From Albula goreensis (taxonomy: Eukaryota > Chordata > Actinopteri > Albuliformes > Albulidae): a stretch of 64,000 bases of DNA. Below the pieces are notes generated by a model that was not told the origin of the DNA, made no database searches, and was given only the letters and a program-made list of their open reading frames with translations. Of this stretch, positions 1 through 18,989 are shown one piece after another; the stretch's first letter is position 1; each line of letters starts with the position of its first letter. Both the position numbers and the translations under genes were made by a program. The DNA is taken from contig CM040741.1 in the NCBI GenBank assembly GCA_022829145.1, positions 41,276,534 to 41,340,533 on the forward strand. Reading direction: 5' to 3'.

Positions 1-3000
1 CTTACACATCCTCTGTTTTCATCTTATTAATTTAGCAAAGTATTTCAAAATGAGAATGTGGGCAAAAATGTTACTGTTCAAAAAAGTGAAAAACAACAGC
101 AAAAATTGTAACCATGTTAGACTTAGTTGTAAATAGACCATCCAATTATGTGCACAGTGTGATCTCCAGGCAGCAGAGACAGTACAATATGCAATGGTTT
201 ATGTCAGTAAATACCAAACACGGAATTGTTGTCTTAAAGCGGTATCTAACAGGCAGGGAGTGAAAACACTCTATCTATAGCATGTCTACATGATACAAAG
301 TGGGGATCCCAACCAAAATATCTGATAAACATTATTGTTTTAAATGGTTAGCATGGGCATTAGTTAACTGCTCTCTGACTTAAAAATTGACCCTCTCATC
401 CTACAGATGTTTTTTAATGCTTTTCTCACTGGTCTTGTGAATTTATTGTGATGCTTTCAAAACAAAACATTTTGAGTGCCTTATTTATTAAATTATTCAA
501 AACATACTTAACTTGTTTGCATCTTTGAATAGACAGCATGGGAAACCACACCAACATGGGGCAACAAGAATAATTATGAAAAGTAATATATGTTTATATA
601 AATATTAAATTAGAAATCAGAAAAGGAATATCTATTTTATGTGTCAAAATATGGGTCATATATTAAACTGTATAAAGTGCTGTGATTTCATTAAATTATT
701 GCATTTTATGCATGTATCATGCAGTGAAATTTTACAATTTACACATACACTTATATGAAAGTGGCAATAATTTATATATTTAATATCTGACTCATACTTC
801 AGCCTACATTAGAAATTTGTCCTCATACAATTCTATTTAATGTTCAACATATGTTACTTTTGATAAGAGGAGAATATAGAGATCCTGTCTCACAGTTTAC
901 TTGCTGTTGAGAGAGAGAGAGAGAGACAGTACTGCACCATGGTAGTGAGGAATCCACATTCTTTCTCTCTCACTTTGTAAAAACTGTTTGAAATGTCATT
1001 GCATGTGCAGTTACATGTAATTTTTTTTTTTTTGTAATCACATCACAGTGACATTTGTTAATTTATGTCTTGGTGGGATTTTGAAATCAGTGTCTCAAGT
1101 GCCCTCAAATGTCTTTCCTGTATGCTTTGTCCCCAATAGGGGAAAGTGGTACAATGACAGTGGAGTGGGGATGTATATAGATGTTAATGGCGGTCTGTGT
1201 GCCAGAGGAGATGAGTTGTGTGAAACTGTATCATTGTGTCTTGGCTGTGGAGTCAGAAATATGATCCTGTGTTTACGAGGGGAGACAAGGCCTCAACATT
1301 CCTGTATTTATTGAGACTGAAAACAGCCTGTAAGCACTTTTTTCCACAAATGTCTGTTTTGATAAAAAAAGTTAATTTCATTTATTGTGCATTATAAATG
1401 TCTTTTGTGTACTAAATGCAATAAAATTGACTTTAAAATTAGCCATTTGACTATTTTTATTAGAATTGAAACAAAAAAATACGTATGCATATTTGTGTAC
1501 ATGTTTGAGAATGCTTGTGTGGGCGTTTGAGAGTTTATGTGTACGTTCCTGTTTGTATGAGTTTGTGTGTGTCCGTGTGTCCGTGTGTGTGTGCAAGTTT
1601 GTAATGCATGCCTGGCATAAGGCAGGAAGTAATCACAGGCCCATAGCTATGCTGCCAGGCACTTCACGGGTCAGTGTGTGCTGTAATGACTGCTCCGCTG
1701 ATCCTGCTGCCATCACAGACAGGAAGTCACTGTCAGGCTGCATCATGGGATTGATCAGGTACCCAAGGTCCAGTTTCCAAAGGAAAACTGAGGGAGTGCT
1801 AAGAGCACACGTACGCAGACACACACCCCAACCATTAATGGACATTCAATAGAGCTGAATACCCTGTAATAATAATAAGGTGGCTTTTAACAGTAATATT
1901 TATAGGAATGCCATTATGGAGTGCAGAGCTAACGCACTTAGATCTACTCCTTGTATGTGAAATGGGAAATTTAGACCATTTTCAACAATGCAGCAAATAT
2001 TACTATGAGGATTTCATTGATCCATGAGTTGGTCTGCTTTCATAAAACCTTTCACAAAAATGATGTAAAATTGATTACATTAAATGGCAACGCTCAAAGA
2101 GGCACCTGCACTGTGCTGAACACAGGAGTAAAACAGGCAAATAAATGACTGAGCTTCGCAGCCCATTACTTCATTGTTCTTGCTTTTAAACAGTGAACTG
2201 ATCAATTTCATACTGCTCAATTTCCTCATCTTTCCAACATTATAAATGCTTGAAGTGCTTCATCATTTTTCCTGATACTTTCAGTAGAGTAGATTTTAAG
2301 GTAAACAATATGCAATGACTGTTGTCTTTGTTCCATTATTCCAATCATGTGTGGAGGCAATCCAGCGTTTAATGCAGATTTCATAAACAACATACATGAA
2401 ACCCACATTTGAAAACATATTTTGTAGTAGTTAGCATAATAATTTGAATCAGAGATGCATTGGAATTGTTCAGTACATTCTCAACTCTGGACCCAACACT
2501 CGATGTTTACCTAAAACATTTATTTAAATAAAATTTTTGTTTTACTGGTGTGTAGCCCAGTACTAATGGGGTTATAAATCTTTCATAAAATACCACCACC
2601 TTCCTTTTGACATGGAATGAAGATGTTCAAAATAGCATTTTAAACAAACTAGCCTGTGGGATAGACATCTATGAATTAACCAGTAGTATGCTAATCATTT
2701 ATCTTATAATACTAAAATCAATTAATATTGTATTTATAAGGGGAAATGGCAAGGATTTACTCAGAAGATGTATTGGAAATAGCTGTAGGTCGTTTGTTCT
2801 GTCAGTTAGATTCACCTATAAATGCTACATTACATAAGCTTTAAAAAATCATTAATAATGACTGTTATAAAACAAGTTTAACTAAACCTACTGCTATCCA
2901 ACCATTTAATCTGCTCTCGTTTTTACAGTTGAACCAACAATATTATCTTTGATTTGCATGTTTGCCAATCATAATGTAAAAAAAAAATCTCCGTATTCAT

Positions 3001-3509
3001 CACATCATTCATAACACTCCAAGTTTCCATGACTGGCATGAAGATCTATAAAACTCTATATTTAAACTATTTCAACTGTTGAGACCGAGTGAAGTGTATG
3101 ACTTGGAAATAAACTAAATCACAGATAACAGGTTCTGTCAAGGGTGTTGTCATCTCCACTGACTGAACTAACATTACGTATTCCTAGTCTTACAACACCA
3201 GCACAAACACACTGAATTCCAAATACTAGTTTTCCAAAGCCATGTCAACACCGTTGCACTCCAGACTGGTGGGAGACATTCTGTGAGACCTACAATAACC
3301 TTGTTTACTGATAGGTTGTACCACTGGGTTCAAAACCAAGTAAACAATTGTTTGAATGCATTCATTTGAGTGTATTCACCAGCTATTATTTTTAAGTTTT
3401 ATTTGTCCTAGAACAGCACTCGTATTAATTCTTCAGAGGTTTATCGTGTGAGGAAAAGAGTTTTCTATAGAAAATGGTTGTTTAATCCAAACAGTATTGC
3501 AAATAAAAA
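1..3509. other. Gene-free flank left of morn5; possible LHX6 3' flank
   Basis: This AT-rich stretch has no open frame with recognisable homology. It contains a short GA run (911-926), a T run (about 1021-1033), GT-rich sequence (1560-1595) and an AATAAA at about 1420-1425. In human the neighbour on this side of MORN5 is LHX6, transcribed towards MORN5, so part of this DNA could be an LHX6 3' UTR or flank. That is inference from synteny; no LHX6 coding exon is visible. Confidence 0.4.
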
Positions 3510-3515
3510 TTTATT
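3510..3515 (-). promoter_or_regulatory. morn5: Poly(A) signal of morn5
   Basis: TTTATT on the plus strand reads AATAAA on the minus strand, 47 bp past the morn5 stop codon. It would give a very short 3' UTR. Further TTTATT-like motifs lie to the left, so other sites are possible. Confidence 0.5.
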
Positions 3516-3561
3516 CTGAATTCCAAAATTATCCAGTCCCACAGTGCCCATCCATGTCCAT

Positions 3562-11043
<7,482 letters not shown>

Positions 11044-11597
11044 TTTACGTTTTCTAGCTTGCTGTCCTAGCTAACTCGGGAAGACAACTTTTTTTGGGGG
11101 GGAGGGAAGGCAACTAGAATTTGAGTGCTTGTTTGGCAACATGTTTCCATAGCGACCGCAATTACAAGTGTTTTTAGGTATTATAGCACTAGCTTCGTGG
11201 CACTGGCAAATAAGTGTTTTCTTTTGCAGGATAATCTCTTCTGCCGTTTGTTCCTGCAGATAACGTATTTTGGATTGCAGAAACCGTATTTCTATTTCCA
11301 TAGTACGTTATTTATAAAAACAAAGGTAGTTATCAAAGCTGGTACAGATACTGTATTGCGATATTTTCCTCCAAGGTAGTGAACGTTGCAGAGCCAAAAT
11401 GGCGATGTCACCCTGCGGTATCTGTCGCGAAGTAATGCTGTCATCAAGTGGGCGGGATTACGTGGACTGACCTTCCCTTTGCGGCCTTGTCTGTTCCACC
11501 GACCTTCGTGTCTGGCGGGGACAGAATTTGTGAGAATCTGTTAGCCAAACATTTTGCAGAGAATTTTTGTTTTATTTGACCGCAGAGGCACAGTACC
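11044..11597. promoter_or_regulatory. Bidirectional promoter between morn5 and ndufa8
   Basis: The two start codons diverge and lie 554 bp apart. There is no TATA box at a sensible distance from either gene. The ndufa8 side has CG dinucleotides, a YY1-like AAAATGGCG (11396-11404) and a GGGCGGG GC box (about 11450-11456), typical of housekeeping respiratory genes. The morn5 side has an RFX X-box at 11143-11156. The same head-to-head NDUFA8-MORN5 pair is known in human, so the arrangement is old. The exact transcription starts cannot be read from sequence alone. Confidence 0.75.
11143..11156. promoter_or_regulatory. RFX X-box in the morn5 promoter
   Basis: GTTTCCATAGCGAC fits the imperfect inverted repeat bound by RFX factors: half-site GTTTCC, two-base spacer AT, half-site AGCGAC. 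A further half-site (GGCAAC, 11135-11140) lies just beside it. It is 100 bp upstream of the morn5 start codon, the usual position in ciliary genes. The motif is seen directly; use by RFX2/3 is inferred. Confidence 0.65.
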
Positions 11598-14500
11598 ATG
11601 CCGACAGTGGTAGAGGTACCGACTCTGCAAGAGCTGAATGTCGAGGAGGTAAGTAATGGTAACGATAGCTAACCTTATCTAGGTACTTGATTCTGCTATA
11701 CGCGTTACCGGCTAGTTAGCTAAAGGTAATAACAGCCTTGCATGTAAGTGAATAAGCGCTTATAATTATAGCTGCAACGTACTACTGTGGAAATTAAAAG
11801 TAAATAGTTGTTTCTGATGTACAATTGTAGGATAAATTACGTTGTATGCATGTAGGTCTAGCTAAAGTTAACTGAACTTGGTCTTGCTAAGTTGCTAGGC
11901 TTGCTAATAGTGAAGGGTCATTTCAACCTCAAAAGTCGGCTGGCAAATAAATTAGTGATCGTATATATTGACGTTGGCAGCGATGAAAAGATGTCCTGTC
12001 TCTTGTTAGTTGTCACACAACGTTATATAGCTAAATTGCATTGCTAAATTAAATTGCCAATTGCATGTTTGTGATATCACCGACCAAGTCGTGAATATGA
12101 AGTACAATCTTAACCACAACGAAATTGTATTTACTATCAATAACAGTGAGATTTTTTTCGAGAAGTAGAGAAATCGTTTCGGGTTTTAAACACCTAAGCC
12201 TTCTTACAATACCAACAGCTTCATTTCAATACAGTACCCAGGGGTCACTAAATAAACTTGACCCAATATGCTGTATTTATTAGATTTGTTATCAGTCATA
12301 ACTACAAGTGAAGTCATTCTAACAAGTAAGACAATTGAAAGATCTGCCCTTAAATGTATTATTTCCATGTCCTCCAGGTGAATGTGTCATCGGCAGTTCT
12401 AAAAGCTGCTGCCCACCACTATGGCTCTCAATGTGACAAGCCCAACAAAGAGTTCATGTTGTGTAGGTGGGAGGAGAAGGATCCCCGGAAATGTTTGGAC
12501 GAGGGGAGGAAGGTCAATGAGTGTGCCCTGCAATTCTTCAGGTAGTCATCACCCTCCGAGTGCATGCTTTTGGCTTTTCATTATTGAGTTCCACTGGACA
12601 TGATTGATTACCTTTGGAATCTATGAGCCAGGATTCAAATGGTTATTGCAAATCCTTGAAAGTGTTTTCATCCTGAAAAAGTCCAGAAACATGATTATGT
12701 ACCATATTTACTGTTGAAAAGTCAGAGACAAAAATTGGATACTTCACTATTTTGAAGGTTAATTGTAATTATGCCATCACTGAAGGTCATTTGTCCCTAG
12801 AAAGCAAATGTGTGCCATTCTGTAAATGAAACATGAAACAAAAAAGAACCTGTGGTTCAAAGAACACGTGACCATGGCACAATTCTTAAATCATACATTC
12901 ACAGTTAAATTGTCACTGATATGTAAGACTAAGTATAAACCTGATTTCAGTGGGAACTATACTGACCAAACAGAATGACCAAATCAGTTGATGAGACTTT
13001 TTTTATTATTGATATTTTTATCAGGACAGAGATTTAGGAGCAATTGCATATTTTAAAGGTAATTTAAATTTAGACGTTATCTGAGTGGGCTTGGACGTTG
13101 ATGCAAACAAAGTTAGATGCAATATTGACAAACTCTCAATTCAACAATACAGTGGTCACTTTACAGTGTACCTATAGCCCAAAACCCCTCCTAATTAATA
13201 AAAAATATACAACAATATGAGTAAAACACCACAGGCTAAGTATAGTTATGACAACTTTGATCTGCTATTTTATCAATTTACACAGAGCTTCATACCTACC
13301 TTGCCAGTTTGCTAGGTATTTGCCAAACTATATTTGGAGAGAAAAAGCAAGTTAAGAAAAAATGTTGGTTGAATCCCTTGTCTGTGTAATCCTATTACCT
13401 GAAAAATAAATTGTTGTAAAAAATAAACAGTTGTATTTTCAGTTTCATGACTGAATATATTAGAATTTCAGTTTAGGTGAATGAACACAATTTGCAAGCA
13501 ATCTCTGAAAGTGGATGAAAAGCATAAAAATCAGGCCTTTTTGATTTGTTTGTGAATTTTTGAAGCACAAAGTGCATTGTAGCTGCTTTGTCTGTTACAA
13601 GTGTGTGTATGTGCCTTTATGTCTTTGACATTTGTTGTTGAGTATTAGGGAATAGATTTGGAAGTGCTTTGAAAGAAGAGTGAGATGGAGCTGCAGAGTT
13701 GATGGTCATGGGGTGTGAGGTCTGTGATGTGTACTGGAGAATATTGTATTTTACTCACTGATCTATAACCTCGGAGCACTGTCTTTAAATGCTAGGCTGT
13801 TTATCCAGTCCTGTGTTGACCTCCCTTGCATGCTTATCACCGGAGTCAATCCTGATTGGTTGTTGATGTATGATTTATGATCCAGCGCTGTGCTATAATT
13901 TTGACTTGATGGAATTTTCAAGCTAGAGGTTTAGACCTTGCCTCTAGATTGTATGTATAGGTTAATGTGCAGGTTAACTCACAGGTGTGTGTTTTCCTAC
14001 CCTTTTCTTCCGCTGACCAACAAAGTCAAGAGGGAGCTGACTCGAGGCTGCTGTTGTCAGATACTGGAAATGTAGGAAAACAGTGTGGTTTATATCAGTG
14101 TGTATATCAGTAGGGGGTAATGGTCTTCAAATGCACTGATGAAGTTTATCATTGTCCAGGAGGCGAGACATGTTTTAATTTAGAAAACTAATTCAATATG
14201 ATTTTATTCATAGTCAGGCCATTGGCCCAATCTCTGGGAGCATTCAAAACTTGCCTGGTTTTGCTATACATCCTTTGCATGTAATTGCATGATAAACAGT
14301 TTTATGAGTTATGCAACGGGCACCCGCTAGGACTTTCCCTTGTCGTCTGTAATGAAATTGTATTTCAGTTTCATTCAAACATTTTATATTTTCATGGTAA
14401 ATTTGTATCACCTGGTATGCAAGTTATTTTAAGAACTTGTCATGAAGTAGGAGACCAAGGGTTATACTCCATAATGCAAATAGACATATAGTTAAATTAC

Positions 14501-17500
14501 ATTCATCACTCACCATTTGCTGCTGGCATTAAAGAAGTAGCTGCTAGATAACTATTGTAAGCTACATATGACATATTTTACCCTGCTGGTCGCTAAAGTT
14601 TTTCTGTCATTAGGACTTTCTCATGAATGTGGCTGCTAGGATCACCCTGCTCGCTTCCTACTGATATGTCTGCCAGCCAAAAATACAGTTTTTGAAAAGC
14701 TCAAGGAGGGCATTACACTGTGTTTTTGAAGCATTAGCTTACTAGAACATGAAAACCATTTCTCCTTTATTGAGGAACTTATGAGATGAGTTTGGCTTTT
14801 ACAAGTTGCAGGTTCAAACAATGGGGCACACAAGCAGCAAAAAAAAAAACCCTATCCTTAAATTATGTCACAGTTATTGTGGTTATATACATGCAGTGAA
14901 TATCCATATGATCTTTCAGTGACACAAAACTGTGATACACATGATTCTTAATGGACTTGAGACATCCCTCTGTTCGTAAAATCTCATAAGGCCATTCTCT
15001 GAGAGCATCCGAATCTTGTTGCCTGGTTTCGCAATTTATTCCGTCATCCTTTGCATGTCATTCCATGATAAGCCCACAGAGCGATAGAAGCTATTGCCTG
15101 TAATGAAGATAAAAGGGTAGCTTAGATCTGTCAGGTGTTTTGAGGTACAGTGTCTTGTACATCAAGAGATCAATTTAGCAGTGTTTATTCACAATTTTCA
15201 GTCTATTAAACCTATTCACAGATAGTATTTTAATTTGTGTGTCAATGTTTTTCCTCTGATTAGTCCCTTGTGGAAGCTATTTTAAAATAACACAGGGCAA
15301 TTTAAGGAACCCAACTAATAACACTGCTTTTTGTTTTTATTGATTCCTGCCTTGCTTCAACTGGAATTCAATAATCAATTGCAGTTAAATTGACAGCAGT
15401 GATATGTAATTACCATTGAGGTAAATGTTTGAAATGGGTTTAAATGTCCTTCTTTGAGTAAATGAAGACTTTACCATGGGGTTACATCTGCCAAATCAGC
15501 ACTTTAATCACCATTCTCTGAATTCATGAAAATAAACAATTAAACGGTGCCATGTGTCTAAGTTAATTTGCAGTTGTCGCTGCAAGTAGCACATCTGTGG
15601 AATACATTAATCGACACCTACCAAATGTAGCCAAACTTAGGCTAATTCATCGCAATAGAGTTAATTAAATTAGAAGTTTAAAAAAAAAAAGGAACTTAAA
15701 TATTTTTGGTTTGTTTATTTTTGTCTATTGGAATGCATATACTGTCTGCACCCCATTTTATGGTAATTTCAGTTAAATATATTGAGAGATTCTTTGTTCA
15801 AAAAGTAAAAACAGAAAAAAAAAAACTGCACTATGCTGTTCAGCCCAGTTGGGTGATGCTGCCTGTCTGGCAGGGAAATAAGCCGTAGAGCTGTTCCCAG
15901 TCCAGGCCTGTTATATGGAGGTACATATGCATTAGCTAATGTCAACACAGTATTATTATCTGATGTGCATGTTCCTGTTCAAGTGAATGCAAGCTGTACC
16001 ACTAAGGGAAAATGAGTATTGTTTTGAACAGGCACAGAGCAATACAATTGCATATTTCGGCATACAGGCAGTTGGACATTCCACTGTATCTAGGCGTAAC
16101 TCCCCTCAGAACAGTGTTACAAAGTCAGTGTTCGGAATTAGTCAGGTTTCCTGGAAACCAGCTATTTCAAAATTGTGAAAGGTTTTTTTTTTTTTTTTTG
16201 ACCACAATACAAAATGATGTCTGTTTACATGGTTTTGAAAACTGCAGTTTACATCAGATCAGAGATGACAAATGATCAGTTACTTTGTAGGTGAGTTTTG
16301 AGGAGGAGATTTAAAATACAGTTTTTACCCAAGTCATGGAGTTTCCTGTAGTGGAATATAATATTCTTTTTGATTACATACATTTTCTGTCACAGTTTTT
16401 GGTTGTTCTACAAATTGCTGCAAATATGAAGGTTAAAGATCGAACTTATTGTTGGTGCAGTGCAGTAGGTAGGTTATGTCATCCAGGGTTTGCCTGGTGT
16501 ATTTCAGCATGGTTATGACATCAGAACAACCTAATAAACCTTTTTTTAAACAGTACTGTAACTTAGTATCCATTGCTTAAAATTTAAGTTTGACTTTTGT
16601 GTGGTGTATTGCCAGCTGGCTGTTTAACATGTAAAGAACAAATCTGAAGTACTTTAGCTAAGTAGTTGTAATTTAAGGCCTCCATGTTCTACTCCCTGCG
16701 TTAATTTCTGAGTGGGCTTGGATCGTTCCTCTGATGGTTTGTGCCTTTTAAATGAAAGTGTTATAAAGTCATGAATCTATTTCCCAAAAGTGTGCGATAT
16801 TCATGATTGTGTTTAAATGTAAAGATGGGATTTTAAAGGCAAGTCATGTTTATGTTTCAGATAATTTATTTAAAAGATCTTCAGAAATTTAAAATCCTCA
16901 AGTATTCTAAATGAAATGCTGTACAAGCCAAAAAAGCCTTACTCATGCAGATAATAATTAAGCTCATCAGCAAAATGATTGCTAAGGGTATGCAGCCATG
17001 GGTTTTTTAACTCAGTCTTTTCAGTTATTTGTTTTTTCATTCACTCATTGTTATGTCCTGTAATGTGCTGCTAATTTCTTAGATGATAATCTCAATGCCA
17101 GTTAGTAATTTGCTGTACTACCTGTTTATCCACTATTTATTTATACATGCCTCTTGTTATTAATTGCATGTTTTACTTTTTATATTTGTGAACTATCACA
17201 CAAGCTGTAGTGTACATACAAAGAGAAATAGTAAATTGCAACTTATATGAGGGTCTCTTGTGAACTTCTGTTTGATGTCATTCTGCTCCTTTCTGTTTAG
17301 ATCATGTACTTATTTCAAACATAAAAATAAAATGACTCAATTACTGATTGAATTGTAAAAAATTATATTTCAATATTTTTATTGTAATTATTCATAATTT
17401 TGCAAACAAACAACAGACGTACAGAGTGACAAATTTGAAAAAAAAAAAAAAAAGAAGATGGTTCTTAGGTGCAATGCAGATCAGTTATACAAAGAGGAAA

Positions 17501-18832
17501 CATTTACATCCCTGTATCATAGTATGTATACCAGCATATACAACCTCCAACTTCTTTAAACTAGTGGTGAATAGCATTTGAGTCCCAGACTTGACCCCAG
17601 ATGGGGTGACATTCCAATAAACCCATCGTAAGTGGAAAATGAATTTAATACACCTAATCTACCGAACATCATAGCCTCGCCTAGCCTACCTTAAACGTGC
17701 TTAGAACACTTACATTAGGCTACAGGTGGGCAATATCACAAATAACACAAAGCCTGTTTCATAGTTAAGTATTGAATATCTCATGTAATTTATTGAATAC
17801 TGAAAGTGATGCTAACGCACCATCGTAAAGTCGAAAAATCATAAGTCGGACCATCTGTATGTGGAACTTTGAATTGTGGAAACGAGCCCCGAGGTGGGAG
17901 CTGTTGAATGTATTCATATCGCTGGTACCACTTTTCTAATTCAATACGATTGCATTTTCAGGCAGATTAAGGGGAACTGTGCAGAGTCATTCACTGAGTA
18001 CTGGACCTGTCTGGATTATCACAACCTGTTAGAGCTTCGTCGCTGTCGTAAACAGCAGCACGAGTTTGACAACTGTGTGCTGCAGAAGCTGGGCTGGGAG
18101 CGACCAAGCTTGGGTGACCTGTCCAAGGTGAGATGTCCCGTTATACTGAGTCCAGGTCGGAGATTCATCATGCACTGGAGTCTCTGAGGTCCAGCCATAC
18201 ACACTGCTTAGGACTATTTAGTCCTGGAAAGTACGCCAGAAAAATTCTTTAACACGGAAGACGAAAACATTGGTCTGCAAGATAATCCATATCATTTTAT
18301 TATTTCTTATAACCAGCATTTTCAACAATATTTACTTACATGGAAGAAATGGCCAGATTTTGATTTCTGGACACTGAGGGATTGACCATTAGGAGATATA
18401 TTTGCTTGAAATTGACCCATTTTGAACCTGCTTCCAAATTGATTTGATATTTGGATACTTAAGATATTTCATAATTTCAAAATGCATTATGTAAATTTGC
18501 AACAGTCCTGGAGATTGAAGATCTAAGGAAATGTTTGCTTTTGATTTGGCCACACTGTACCAATTTTAAAGCAAACATCCCCTCAGATGTTAAATCTCCA
18601 GGACTGTTGTAAATTTGCAGCATGCGTGTATGACATATCCACTGTTTGGGCTCTCCCTTTTCCAGTCTAAAAAGTCGATCCTTCTATTTCTCAGGTGACC
18701 AAGGTGGAGACATCTCGGCCTCTACCTGAGAATCCATACATGTCAAGGCCAAGACCAGAGCCAAACCCTGCGATCGAGGGCCCACTTCAGCCGACCAAAC
18801 AAGGCAGCCGTTTCTTCTTCTGGAACTGGTGA
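11598..18832 (+). CDS. ndufa8: NADH dehydrogenase (ubiquinone) 1 alpha subcomplex subunit 8, four coding exons, 172 aa
   Basis: The coding exons are 11598-11648, 12378-12541, 17962-18127 and 18695-18832 (51, 164, 166 and 138 nt), joined by GT-AG introns in frame. The product is 172 aa, the same length as human NDUFA8. It is an accessory subunit of mitochondrial complex I, exposed to the intermembrane space near the heel of the membrane arm. Two CHCH domains are visible, with cysteine pairs C36/C46 and C56/C66, then C78/C88 and C100/C110, each exactly CX9C. These form disulfides during MIA40-dependent import; no cleavable presequence is expected or seen. The C-terminus ends SRFFFWNW. The start follows the family N-terminus [17 protein letters not shown]. 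Intron 2 is 5.4 kb and repeat-rich. The gene diverges from morn5 across a shared promoter. No truncation or frame break is present. Confidence 0.97.
11649..12377 (+). other. ndufa8: ndufa8 intron 1
   Basis: A 729-bp intron with a strong GTAAGT donor and a TCCTCCAG acceptor. It is AT-rich with several GCTAG/TAGCT words near its start. No repeat or other gene is recognised in it. Confidence 0.8.
14216..14298 (+). repeat. Intronic direct repeat, copy A
   Basis: It shares with 14989-15072 an ordered series of blocks: GGCCATT, CTCTGRGAGCAT, TTGCCTGGTTT, ATCCTTTGCATGT, ATTSCATGATAA. Similarity weakly continues downstream (CTGTAATGAA in both). The copies are about 770 bp apart in one intron. Confidence 0.6.
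14989..15072 (+). repeat. Intronic direct repeat, copy B
   Basis: This is the second copy of the element at 14216-14298, with small insertions and deletions. The shared TTTGCATGT word contains an octamer-like core. It could be an old repeat or a duplicated regulatory element. Confidence 0.6.
17580..17859. mobile_element. Non-autonomous DNA transposon (MITE-like, about 280 bp)
   Basis: The left end reads GTCCCAGACTTGACCCC, and the right end read on the opposite strand gives CAGATGGTCCGACTTATG, so the ends share a GTCC/GACTT core as a diverged inverted repeat. CATCGTAAG words occur near both ends (17620s and 17820s). There is no open frame, so it would need a transposase in trans. From memory it closely resembles a repeat that is also present in mammals, probably of the Tc1/mariner superfamily; I cannot confirm the family name here. 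Confidence 0.65.
18491..18618. repeat. Long inverted repeat (51-bp arms) in ndufa8 intron 3
   Basis: Arm 18491-18541 matches the reverse complement of arm 18568-18618 at 44 of 51 positions by hand count, with a 26-bp loop. The best block is AACAGTCCTGGAGATT. It is either a palindromic MITE remnant or a foldback. The transcript would form a long hairpin. Confidence 0.75.
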
Positions 18833-18983
18833 AGTCCCACTCAGCCACACTGTACCCCACCGCCCTGCTGTCAAGTTGTCCCTGCCTCCTGTTGAATCTC
18901 TATTATGGGCTGGAGAAGACATGACGCAGCTCTATCAAACAGTTCTGTCTAATGTTAAAAATGCAACAGAAGTGCTATTGTAC

Positions 18984-18989
18984 AATAAA
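18984..18989 (+). promoter_or_regulatory. ndufa8: Poly(A) signal of ndufa8
   Basis: AATAAA lies 152 bp after the ndufa8 stop codon and is the first canonical signal, giving a short 3' UTR typical of small complex I subunit genes. Confidence 0.8.

Larger units (their letters stand above)
12542..17961 (+). other. ndufa8: ndufa8 intron 2 with repeats
   Basis: A 5.4-kb intron. It contains a diverged direct repeat (14216-14298 and 14989-15072), an oligo-T run (about 16184-16199), an oligo-A run (about 17439-17453) and a non-autonomous DNA transposon (17580-17859) ending about 100 bp before exon 3. Nothing else is recognised. Confidence 0.7.

Noticed and set aside
17876-17961. Upstream extension of ndufa8 exon 3 into an open frame
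   Set aside because: The acceptor at 17960-17961 restores the exact NDUFA8 protein; the upstream codons are intron.
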